NCBI GenBank assembly: GCA_964539925.1
Contig: CAZILB010000198.1
Coordinates: 1-5,912 of the forward strand
Direction: 5' to 3'
Origin: DP-20 sp964539925
GTDB taxonomy: Bacteria > Desulfobacterota > Binatia > UBA9968
Length of the DNA stretch: 5,912 bases
The notes beneath the pieces were generated by a model. It had not been told where the DNA came from, made no database searches, and saw only the letters and a list, made by a program, of their open reading frames with translations. Positions 1 to 5,912 of this stretch are shown here, in pieces. Both the position numbers and the translations under genes were made by a program. Position 1 is the stretch's first letter; every line of letters starts with the position of its first letter.

Positions 1-633
1 GCCAAAGTCGTCGCGGGTCTGCCGCAGATCGAAATCAATCGCCAGGCCGATGAACACGATTGCTCGCTCATTGTGATCGGCTCGCGCGGAGCCACGCCGT
101 TTCGCGAACTGCTCCTTGGCAGCGTCGCCAGCGCCGTCATCCATCACTCCACCCGGCCGGTACTGGTGTTGCGGGTCGACGGCGGACCCGTGGATGTCCA
201 CGCGGAACCGTGCCAACCGAGGGACTGCGACTACCGCCGGAGCGTTCTGTTTCCCACCGATTTCTCCGACAACGCCGAATCGGCCTACCGCTACGTGCGG
301 GAAATCGCGACGCGCGGCGCGGGCCGCATCACCCTGCTGCATGTATTGACGGAGCGCGGGGGAGTCGCTGAATCGCGGAACTTGGCGGAAGCGCGGCTGG
401 AGCGACTCCGAGACGATCTGCAAAAGCGGGGAGCGCAAGATGTGCGTGTCGAGCTGCTCGAGGGATCGGTCAGACAAGAAGTCGTCGTCCGGGCCAGGCA
501 GTCCGAGTTTTCCGTGGTGGTGATTGGCAGCCAGGGCCAGGGTTTCATTCCCGGGGCTTTCCTGGGCAGTGTCAGCCACGCCGTTGCCTATCAGGCCACG
601 GTTCCCGTTCTGTTCGTTCCGCTGCCGCGATAG
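1..633 (+). CDS. Universal stress protein, two tandem USP domains, 5' end outside the window
   Basis: This reading frame is open from the first base and ends at TAG 631-633, giving the last 210 residues of a longer protein. It carries the end of one USP domain and a complete second one. The first nucleotide-binding loop, GSRGATPFRELLLGS (fragment residues 27-41), fits the G-2x-G-9x-G(S/T) pattern of ATP-binding UspA-family proteins. The second, GSQGQGFIPGAFLGS (residues 176-190), fits it too. Domain 2 begins near base 238 with SVLFPTDFS, whose Asp is the usual beta-1 nucleotide-contacting acid. Both domains end in the typical PVL(V/F) strand. The GTG at 73 lies inside the first domain's conserved strand and is not the true start. 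Family knowledge: tandem USPs are soluble ATP-binding proteins linked to stress survival, usually with no defined reaction. The domain call is secure; the specific role is unknown. Confidence 0.93.
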   Translation, partial: AKVVAGLPQIEINRQADEHDCSLIVIGSRGATPFRELLLGSVASAVIHHSTRPVLVLRVDGGPVDVHAEPCQPRDCDYRRSVLFPTDFSDNAESAYRYVREIATRGAGRITLLHVLTERGGVAESRNLAEARLERLRDDLQKRGAQDVRVELLEGSVRQEVVVRARQSEFSVVVIGSQGQGFIPGAFLGSVSHAVAYQATVPVLFVPLPR

Positions 634-780
634 CCACGGGACGAGCCTGTAATCGGCCCAAACCTGAAGCGAAGTCCGAAGCCTTTACGCAATCCGGTCC
701 GGGTTAAAGCACGGATCGGCAGCGGCGCTCTTTGCGCGCTGGTTGCTGAGTGAAAAGGCCGCGGCATCCACCGCGCGAAA

Positions 781-790
781 CTGACGTCAG
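781..790. repeat. 10-bp perfect palindrome in the usp-permease gap
   Basis: The sequence CTGACGTCAG reads the same on both strands. It lies in the 295-base gap between the stress protein stop (633) and the permease start (929), 138 bases before that start. A dimeric regulator could bind such a site, but one 10-bp palindrome in GC-rich DNA can occur by chance and there is no second copy in the gap. The rest of the gap shows no convincing gene, strong terminator or clear sigma-70 promoter; the nearest -10-like word is TATAAG at 914-919, implausibly close to the start codon. Confidence 0.25.
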
Positions 791-928
791 GTAGTCCGGC
801 GCCTTCCTGATTACGCAAGAACGCTTCCGCTCTCTGACGATTTCCACCGCAGTTGTGGGAAGAGCGCGTCAAGTGCTAGCGAGTGCGCTCTGGCAAGTTT
901 CGCAGTTTGCCTTTATAAGCGTAGGAAT

Positions 929-2197
929 ATGTCCATATGGTTGTGGAAGTTCCTGGGCGCGGGTGAAAGCTCGCCGGAGTCGCGTAAAAAGCTCGGCGTC
1001 ATCGCGTTGCTTTACTTTATTCAGGGGGCGCCGGCGGCAATTCTTTGGGAAGTGCTGCCGGTGTACTTCCGCATCCATGGGGTGTCGCTGCGCGCCATCG
1101 GCGGCCTGCGTCTCCTCGAGCTGCCTTATTCGCTCAAAGTGTTCTGGTCGCCGCTCGTGCACCGCTACGGCGACCGGCGCGGCTGGGTGCTGGTGTGCAT
1201 GATCGGCATTGCCTTTGTGCTTTTCGCCTTGCCGTGGGTGCATGTGGCCGGCGTCGGTGTCGTCGTGCTGCTGTTGATTCTCGCGCTGACCACCCTGTCG
1301 GCAACCCAGGACGTCGCCATTGATTCCTACTCCGTCGGTCTGGTCGATCGAGATGAACAGGGCGCCGCCAACGGCGTGCGGGCGTCGGCCTACCGGGTGG
1401 CGCTGGTGTGCGTCGGCGGCGGCCTGGTCTTTCTTGCCGTTGTGCTTGCGTGGAATATTTTGTTCACCCTCGCCGGTGCGGTTTTTATCCTTCTCGGCTT
1501 GGCGTCGCTCAAGATTCCCCGCCTGAGTTTGCCGGAGGAGGCGCGGCAGCACTGGCTGGAGGGGTTTGTCGGTTGGGCGGGCACCTGGAAGGTGATTCCG
1601 TTAGTCTTGTTCGTGCTGACTTACAAGCTCGGGGAGTTTGCCATCGGACCGATGGTCAAACCGTTCTGGGTCGATTACGGCCGATCGATCTGGCCGACAG
1701 AGGAACAACTGATGTTTCAAATCGGCCTGTTTCCGACCACTTTCGGCATCGTCCTGAGCGTTGTCGGCGCGCTCCTGGGCGGCGCATTTATCTCGCGCTA
1801 CGGCATTTTTCACGGTATCTGGTTCCTTGGGCTGCTCCAGGCGGTCTCCAATCTCGGCTATTCGCTGGTCGAATGGCTCGATCTCGGCCGCTTCGGCCTT
1901 TACGGCGCGTCGATGTTCGAGTCTCTCAGCGGCGGCCTCGGTACCGCCGCGTTTCTGGCGTTTCTCATGAACGTCTGCCAAAAGGAGCACGCCACCGTGC
2001 AGTATGCTTTTCTCTCTTCGGTGTTCTCGCTGACGGGAAGATTGATCGGCGGCATCAGCGGATTGGGCGCCGAACGATTCGGTTACGGCAATTACTTCGC
2101 GATCACTTTTCTGCTCTCGATGCCCGCTTACTTGTTGCTGCCGTGGGTGAGGCTCTGGATTCAGGAAAACGGCGTCATGCGTTCCACTGAAAAATGA
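929..2197 (+). CDS. AmpG/PAT-family major facilitator permease
   Basis: This is a 422-residue polytopic inner-membrane transporter with about twelve hydrophobic segments. The N-terminal half has family signatures: LLYFIQGAPAAILWEVLPVY (28-47), then ELPYSLKVFWSPLVHRYGDR (64-83) in the TM2-TM3 region, and ATQDVAIDSYSVGLVDRDE (125-143). Known AmpG and acetyl-CoA-transporter-like (PAT) proteins carry the same LPYxLKFxWAPxxDRY and SATQDxAIDxY motifs. A charged stretch around residues 198-215 looks like the central loop between the six-helix halves. Proven AmpG imports GlcNAc-anhydroMurNAc muropeptides with protons during peptidoglycan recycling, but many relatives have untested substrates, so I give no symbol. 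The ATG at 929 has only a weak upstream purine run (TAGGA). The gene converges on senB with a 10-base gap, so co-transcription is unlikely. The family is secure, the substrate is not. Confidence 0.88.
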   Translation: MSIWLWKFLGAGESSPESRKKLGVIALLYFIQGAPAAILWEVLPVYFRIHGVSLRAIGGLRLLELPYSLKVFWSPLVHRYGDRRGWVLVCMIGIAFVLFALPWVHVAGVGVVVLLLILALTTLSATQDVAIDSYSVGLVDRDEQGAANGVRASAYRVALVCVGGGLVFLAVVLAWNILFTLAGAVFILLGLASLKIPRLSLPEEARQHWLEGFVGWAGTWKVIPLVLFVLTYKLGEFAIGPMVKPFWVDYGRSIWPTEEQLMFQIGLFPTTFGIVLSVVGALLGGAFISRYGIFHGIWFLGLLQAVSNLGYSLVEWLDLGRFGLYGASMFESLSGGLGTAAFLAFLMNVCQKEHATVQYAFLSSVFSLTGRLIGGISGLGAERFGYGNYFAITFLLSMPAYLLLPWVRLWIQENGVMRSTEK

Positions 2198-2207
2198 CCG
2201 CCCGGCT

Positions 2208-3161
2208 TTACGCTCCAAGCTCCTTAAGCAGCCTGCGCCAGGCGGCGACTTCGCGCCGGGGTCGGATCAGTTTCGCGGCTCGCGCGCAATGGCGTTTGAG
2301 CGCGCGATAAAACTCGCGGTTGTTTTCCGCTTTGAGCAAGAGTTGCTTTAGCTTGTTGGTATCGCCGACCGGATAGTAGCCGGGAAAGCTCGTTCCCAAG
2401 GTGCCGATCAGACCCGGGATCCGGGTCGCGATCACCGGCACCCCGGACGCCAGGGCTTCGGACAAAACGTTGGAGCTTCCTTCCATTTGGGACGTAATGC
2501 AGACGAGATGGCTCTGCGCCAGCAAATGACGTGTTTTTCCGTGGGACATGGGACCGCTCCAGCGATAACGCGGGTTACGGCTTGCTTCGGCCCGCGCTCT
2601 TTCAGCCAGGCGACTGTCCAGGGCGACGCCGATATGGGTGACTTCGACGCGCGACGAGACCGGCAATTGGCGCACGGCGAAAGCCGCGCGCAACGGATCC
2701 TTTTCGTGGCGCAGATGGGCGATCAGGCAAACTTTGAATTTGTCATTTTTGGCCGCCGGCCCTCCATTGACAGTCTCGGCGGATTGGTAAATGACTTCAG
2801 TTTTTGCATGGTAAGCCTTTGGTAATTCGGCTAAAGCCATCCTTTGTAGAACCACCAGCCGGGTCGCCAGTTCAAGCGATCGTTGAGCTTTTCGGTCGGA
2901 TCGAATGTCGCGGTAAAGATCGGTTCCGGTAAGAGCGACCACCAGCGGCACTCCAGGGCGCATTTGGTAAAAGCGCCGAATCGAATCGGCGCTCCTGCGC
3001 GCGTGCAGCGCGATCAACAGATCGCAGGCCTTACCGTCGTAACTTTGCGTTACGCGCACTCTATGGCCCAGATTTTCCAGGATGGCCGCCCAGCGCAGGG
3101 CGGTGATCTTGTTGCCGTTGTTGATGCGCAGCGGCGCGGGCGTGACCAGTTGAATTTTCAC
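2208..3161 (-). CDS. senB: Selenosugar synthase SenB (GT-B glycosyltransferase)
   Basis: This 317-residue cytoplasmic protein looks like a compact GT-B, GT4-like glycosyltransferase. The N-terminal Rossmann half opens with MKIQLVTPAP and contains ALTGTDLYRDI (76-86). The C-terminal donor half has IAHLRHEKDPLRAA (147-160), with the usual Arg/Lys pair for the donor diphosphate, and the EX7E motif EGSSNVLSE (227-235) followed by ALASGVPVIATRIPG. I recognise the overall pattern as the family formerly called TIGR04348, now SenB. Known function: SenB couples selenophosphate to a UDP-sugar such as UDP-GlcNAc to form a 1-selenosugar. The start is GTG (3161-3159), 9 bases after the senA stop, with no Shine-Dalgarno visible, which suggests translational coupling to senA. 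Pairing with the EgtB-like gene is the strongest support for SenB over a generic glycosyltransferase. Donor preference cannot be read from sequence. Confidence 0.86.
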   Translation of the reverse strand: MKIQLVTPAPLRINNGNKITALRWAAILENLGHRVRVTQSYDGKACDLLIALHARRSADSIRRFYQMRPGVPLVVALTGTDLYRDIRSDRKAQRSLELATRLVVLQRMALAELPKAYHAKTEVIYQSAETVNGGPAAKNDKFKVCLIAHLRHEKDPLRAAFAVRQLPVSSRVEVTHIGVALDSRLAERARAEASRNPRYRWSGPMSHGKTRHLLAQSHLVCITSQMEGSSNVLSEALASGVPVIATRIPGLIGTLGTSFPGYYPVGDTNKLKQLLLKAENNREFYRALKRHCARAAKLIRPRREVAAWRRLLKELGA

Positions 3162-3170
3162 GATGAACGG

Positions 3171-4595
3171 TTATTTGGCGCAGGTGCGAAAGCCCGCCCA
3201 GACATCGCGCCGGTCGGGGGTGTAAAAATTTCTCCAGGTATTGCGGATGAGCAGCGACGAAGTCGCCCAACAGCCGCCGCGCAGTACTTTGTGCGTGCCG
3301 AACCAAGGCATCGAGTATTCCTTGTAAGGATCGGCGCTAAACCCCGGATAAGCTTTGAAAGCATCGGCCGTCCATTCCCAGACATTGCCGAGCATTTGGC
3401 GGCAGCCGAAGGCGCTGTCGCCGGGAGCGCAGGCGGCCACGGCGACGGGTCCCAAGTTCTGCCAGTCCAAATTTGCCCGCGCCGGCGTGGGATCTTCATC
3501 GCCCCAGGGAAAATGGCGGCGTCGTTTACGTTCGCCATCGCCGCCCGCCGGCTCGATCGACGCGGCAATTTCCCATTCCGCTTCGGTCGGTAAGCGGCGA
3601 TCAGCCCAGGTGCAGTACGCTTCGGCCTCGTACCAGCTCACATGAACCACGGGCAAGTTTTCATTCAGCGGAAAGTAATGGTCATAAATGCGCTGAATCC
3701 AGCGGCCGTTGGCTTCTCGCTTCCAGTAGACCGGATGGTGGAGCGGTTGGCTGAATACCTGTGCCTCGGGGGCTTCGTTCACCCGGCGATTGAAGAATTT
3801 CGCGAAGGAACTTTCCAGTTGTGGCGCGCCGCCCGACTCCAACCATCGCCAGCCGGGTTCGCTCCAAAATCGCGGTGCGCGATAACCGCCGTCTTCGACG
3901 AAAGCGAGAAACTCGCCGTTGGTGACCGGTGCGCGGGCGATGCGAAACGGCTTGACCTCGATGGAGTGCGCCCATTTCTCATTGTCAAAGACAAAAGGAA
4001 GGTCTTGAGTCGCGCCGATCAGATATTTGCCGCCGGGGATTGCGGCGTCGCCCGCGATCGCGGCGCCACTATCATATTCATTGGCCGTGGGTCGGGTAAA
4101 ACTCGGCGCGGCGTAGCCGAGTGTCTGGCGCGTGTAGGCCAGGGCTTCGGCATGCATGCCTTCGTGAAAGGTCGCCAACAGATAAAAATAAAATTCCTCC
4201 GCGGACAACCCGCGCCGCCCATCGATCTTCTCGATTGATCGGTCCATAACTTCTTCTACGTAGGCAAGGGTCTTGTCTCGGGCGGGAAGCAAGAGTTCCC
4301 AGCGCGTGTCATGGGCCACGTCGGTGGAGTTGTAAAGCTCGTCGCCGTTGTGCAACAGCGGTTTTTGTTGGTTCAAGTGGCGCAGCACCCAAAATTCCGC
4401 GAACCAGGCGATATGGCCGATTTCCCAGAGCGGCGGATTGACGATCGCCAGACGCGGGCCGATCAATTGTTCGTCGTTCAGATCGTCAACCAACGCGAGC
4501 GTGCGCGCGCGGAAATCGCGCATGGTGGCAACGAGTTCATTGACGCCCATGGCGGCGAGGGGACCGGCGGTTGCACTGGAAATCGACGTTGGCAT
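3171..4595 (-). CDS. senA: Selenoneine synthase SenA (EgtB-like non-heme iron enzyme)
   Basis: As called, the protein has 474 residues. An N-terminal DinB-like helical domain (about 18-165) holds the likely iron ligands: His61 in WEIGHIAWF, and His144 and His148 in HEGMHAE, the HX3HXE motif of EgtB and OvoA. A formylglycine-generating-enzyme-type domain follows (about 185-472), with RLPTEAEWE (334-342), GNVWEWTADAF (403-413), VLRGGCWATSS (437-447) and a C-terminal RRDVWAGFRTCAK. Known function: SenA joins hercynine and the SenB selenosugar through a C-Se bond using Fe(II) and O2; the product is converted to selenoneine. The adjacent senB and this C-terminal signature favour SenA over ergothioneine synthase EgtB. 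The start is uncertain: ATG 4595 has no Shine-Dalgarno and adds a low-complexity Ser/Ala/Thr stretch, while Met16 (4550-4548, MGVNELVATMRD) begins at the conserved region. Cys442 sits where relatives commonly have Ser in RGGS. Confidence 0.86.
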   Translation of the reverse strand: MPTSISSATAGPLAAMGVNELVATMRDFRARTLALVDDLNDEQLIGPRLAIVNPPLWEIGHIAWFAEFWVLRHLNQQKPLLHNGDELYNSTDVAHDTRWELLLPARDKTLAYVEEVMDRSIEKIDGRRGLSAEEFYFYLLATFHEGMHAEALAYTRQTLGYAAPSFTRPTANEYDSGAAIAGDAAIPGGKYLIGATQDLPFVFDNEKWAHSIEVKPFRIARAPVTNGEFLAFVEDGGYRAPRFWSEPGWRWLESGGAPQLESSFAKFFNRRVNEAPEAQVFSQPLHHPVYWKREANGRWIQRIYDHYFPLNENLPVVHVSWYEAEAYCTWADRRLPTEAEWEIAASIEPAGGDGERKRRRHFPWGDEDPTPARANLDWQNLGPVAVAACAPGDSAFGCRQMLGNVWEWTADAFKAYPGFSADPYKEYSMPWFGTHKVLRGGCWATSSLLIRNTWRNFYTPDRRDVWAGFRTCAK

Positions 4596-4621
4596 TTGGG
4601 CATTTGGCGCGAAAAATTCTT

Positions 4622-4650
4622 GACCGATTCAATTCACCAGGAATTTGGTC
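4622..4650 (-). other. Small potential hairpin ending the senA leader
   Basis: On the minus strand AATTC (4645-4641) pairs with GAATT (4635-4631) around the loop CTGGT. The flanking GACC (4650-4647) pairs with GGTC (4625-4622), with a 1-base bulge on one side and 5 bases on the other. The leader-ORF TGA lies at the 3' base of the inner stem. There is no U-tract after it, so it does not look like an intrinsic terminator. The inner stem is short and AT-rich, so stability is modest. Confidence 0.25.
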
Positions 4651-4688
4651 GAGAGCCGGTGGAATCGATCGATTACATGCCATTGCAC
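4629..4688 (-). CDS. Possible 19-codon leader ORF upstream of senA
   Basis: A GTG at 4688-4686 follows GAGGAG with a 6-base gap, which is near-ideal spacing. The frame runs 19 codons (VQWHVIDRFHRLSTKFLVN, the first read as Met if used as a start) to TGA at 4631-4629. It is in the same frame as senA, so the TGA separates it from the senA reading frame that resumes just downstream. A competing ATG at 4683-4681, 11 bases from the same site, opens a different 48-codon frame that ends at TGA 4539-4537, 9 bases beyond the Met16 start codon of senA. Either ORF could act as a translated leader coupled to senA. No known leader peptide is recognised; expression is inferred from the ribosome-binding site only. 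Confidence 0.35.
   Translation of the reverse strand: MQWHVIDRFHRLSTKFLVN
4663..4674. repeat. 12-bp perfect palindrome in the senA leader
   Basis: AATCGATCGATT is identical on both strands. It lies between the Shine-Dalgarno site and the senA start, inside the candidate leader ORF. It could be an operator for a dimeric repressor or fold into a small hairpin in the transcript. The CGATCG core is a common self-complementary word in GC-rich genomes, so chance is a real alternative. Confidence 0.3.
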
Positions 4689-4694
4689 GGCGTA

Positions 4695-4700
4695 CTCCTC
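4695..4700 (-). promoter_or_regulatory. Strong Shine-Dalgarno GAGGAG in the senA leader
   Basis: Read on the minus strand, the bases are GAGGAG. It is the best Shine-Dalgarno match seen ahead of any minus-strand start in the window. It lies about 100 bases before the called senA start, too far to serve it directly. It is positioned for GTG 4688 (gap 6) or ATG 4683 (gap 11), so it marks translation beginning in the leader rather than at senA. Confidence 0.55.
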
Positions 4701-4749
4701 GTTTATCACGGGGAATTTATTCTATTCATCTAACGCAAATTTCCGCGCA

Positions 4750-5892
4750 TCACAAACCGGAAATCAGTTTCCACATGGCCGCACGCCAGGGGGCTAATTC
4801 TTTGACCCAGCGTCGACCGCGATTTCGTTCGACGTAGGCGAATGCGGCTTGCAGTCGGCGCGTCTCGACTGGTGTGATTTGCAGCGGGCGTTTATCCCTT
4901 TTGGCGGCGATGCTCGCTTCAGCATAATTCCTGAGCGCGCGCCAATGAGGTAACGCCTCGGCGCCGAAGCGCTGGCGAACGCTTTTCGTCCAGGACGATT
5001 CCGCCCGGTACTTGGCCGGCGCATGGGCGTAGTCAAAGCATGTTGCCAACGGCAGGAAGCTCAACTGTTCCTGGAGCAATGGATTGTTGAGATAGGCGTA
5101 GACGCATTGCGGCAAACGTGGATCGCGGCCGGTGAGGGGGCCGATACGCAGTTCGTCGCGCATGGACAGGTCGTTGACCGGATAGTTGTCCCACAGGAGC
5201 AACGGACGCTTAACCTTCTTGGCGATGCCCCGTACGTGGGCGAGTGTGATGTCTTTTGAAACCACTGAAGGCCCGGTCCAGAAGCAGGGGATGTTGGGCG
5301 GCAGATATTGCGCCAAAGTTTCGAGAAACTCCGGTTCGAATCGGCCGAAGACCCGTTCGAGCAGAACATCTTCGCTGTAATAAGAAGGACAAATCCACCA
5401 CTCCACGGCACTCCAGCTCGCCGGCTGGGCGGCGATGATTTTTGCCATCCAAGTCCCTTCGGCACGGGCCAGACTGTTCTTGAATGCGCGCCGGTCGCGT
5501 GGATCGCCAAGGCGCGACGGGATATCGTCGAACAGGACGGCGAAGGTGCGTACACCAGCGTCGTAAAAGCGCCGCGCTTTGCGCAGGAGAATGCCAACGG
5601 CGCGATCGTCGCCAAAGTACAATCCCTCGCCGGGGTGAAACCCGTAGACGAATTCGATTCGCCTTGTTCGTGCAGCGCTAATCAAACGCAGTAACTCGCG
5701 CCATTTCGTTTTAGGGTAGGGTTGTCGCCATAGCTTTCGATGATAGGGATCGTCTTTAGGCGCATAGAGATAAGTATTCATCCCCCGCGTCGCGCCGAAT
5801 GCGAACAGCCGCCGCCGGTGCGCCATCGACCACGGTGGACCGAAAAAGCCTTCGACAATGCCGCGGCGGTGAAAAGTTTTGGCGGCGTTCAT
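4750..5892 (-). CDS. GH84 beta-N-acetylglucosaminidase (O-GlcNAcase-like), catalytic domain only
   Basis: This 380-residue protein is an almost bare glycoside hydrolase family 84 TIM barrel. Visible signatures are GIVEGFFGPPW (11-21), NTYLYAPKDDPYHRKLWR (39-56) and FAVLFDDIP (117-125), where Asp122-Asp123 match the catalytic pair of human OGA. WTGPSVVSKDI (205-215), LWDNYPVNDL (233-242) and YLNNP (267-271) follow. Lys46, Tyr172, Asn236, Asp241 and Asn270 align with the sugar-binding Lys98, Tyr219, Asn280, Asp285 and Asn313 of human OGA. Family knowledge: GH84 removes beta-linked GlcNAc by substrate-assisted catalysis, and human OGA also cleaves thioglycosides. There is no signal peptide and none of the extra domains of larger bacterial GH84 enzymes, so a cytosolic location is likely. 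ATG 5892 has only a weak AGGG upstream. The gene lies 154 bases before senA on the same strand. Family and likely activity are firm; the natural substrate is unknown. Confidence 0.92.
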   Translation of the reverse strand: MNAAKTFHRRGIVEGFFGPPWSMAHRRRLFAFGATRGMNTYLYAPKDDPYHRKLWRQPYPKTKWRELLRLISAARTRRIEFVYGFHPGEGLYFGDDRAVGILLRKARRFYDAGVRTFAVLFDDIPSRLGDPRDRRAFKNSLARAEGTWMAKIIAAQPASWSAVEWWICPSYYSEDVLLERVFGRFEPEFLETLAQYLPPNIPCFWTGPSVVSKDITLAHVRGIAKKVKRPLLLWDNYPVNDLSMRDELRIGPLTGRDPRLPQCVYAYLNNPLLQEQLSFLPLATCFDYAHAPAKYRAESSWTKSVRQRFGAEALPHWRALRNYAEASIAAKRDKRPLQITPVETRRLQAAFAYVERNRGRRWVKELAPWRAAMWKLISGL

Positions 5893-5912
5893 GCCGCCCT
5901 AATTTCGCACAG

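Noticed and set aside
591..872. 93-codon minus-strand frame covering the usp-permease gap
   Set aside because: Arg/Gly/Ser-rich composition without motif, overlapping the end of the stress protein gene; no good ribosome-binding site seen.
891..919. Possible promoter before the permease: sigma-70 (TGGCAA/TATAAG) or sigma-54 (TGGC and TTGC words)
   Set aside because: The -35 word matches only 3 of 6 and the start point would fall at the ATG; the GG-GC spacing does not fit sigma-54.
1408..2190. 260-codon plus-strand frame inside the permease gene
   Set aside because: It is an alternate frame of a clear membrane protein, rich in Arg and Gly with no recognisable domain.
2198..2207. Bidirectional terminator between the convergent permease and senB genes
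   Set aside because: The 10-base gap and its flanks show no inverted repeat or T-tract.
2883..3593. Long plus-strand open frame of 236 codons opposite senA and senB
   Set aside because: It is antisense to two well-supported genes, crosses their junction, and its translation shows no family motif; it is a GC-rich shadow frame.
3171..4595. Calling this gene egtB (ergothioneine synthase) or ovoA
   Set aside because: There is no methyltransferase fusion as in OvoA, and the coupled SenB-type glycosyltransferase plus the C-terminal signature favour SenA, although iron-binding motifs alone cannot separate them.
4596..4628. SECIS element after the leader TGA
   Set aside because: No stable stem with a suitable apical loop is visible in the bases just downstream of the TGA.

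Overview
This is a GC-rich, gene-dense bacterial window with four complete protein genes and one cut by the left edge. Base composition, compact spacing and protein content suggest an environmental, probably Gram-negative bacterium. Nothing in the sequence fixes the phylum. I see no rRNA or tRNA gene, insertion sequence or CRISPR array.

Layout. Plus strand: the 3' part of a tandem-domain universal stress protein (1-633), a 295-base gap, then an AmpG/PAT-type major facilitator permease (929-2197). Minus strand, read right to left: a GH84 beta-N-acetylglucosaminidase catalytic domain (5892-4750), a 154-base spacer with an unusual leader-like arrangement, an EgtB-like sulfoxide-synthase-family enzyme best called selenoneine synthase SenA (4595-3171), and a short GT-B glycosyltransferase best called selenosugar synthase SenB (3161-2208). 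senA and senB are 9 bases apart. senB converges on the permease gene with only 10 bases between the stop codons.

How the genes fit together. senB and senA are two of the three genes of the known selenoneine pathway. SenC makes selenophosphate, SenB joins it to a UDP-sugar to give a selenosugar, and SenA joins the selenosugar to hercynine in an iron- and oxygen-dependent step. senC and a hercynine-forming methyltransferase gene (egtD) are not in this window and would have to lie elsewhere.

The most unusual point is the gene upstream of senA on the same strand. It encodes a short GH84 enzyme without a visible signal peptide, and the catalytic and sugar-binding residues of human O-GlcNAcase are all present. 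Because SenB makes a GlcNAc-type selenosugar, a GlcNAc-specific glycosidase beside it raises the testable idea of a selenoglycosidase that trims or recycles the selenosugar or the hercynyl-selenosugar intermediate. This is inference from context. The GH84-senA spacer also holds the clearest Shine-Dalgarno sequence in the window, placed for short leader ORFs rather than for senA.
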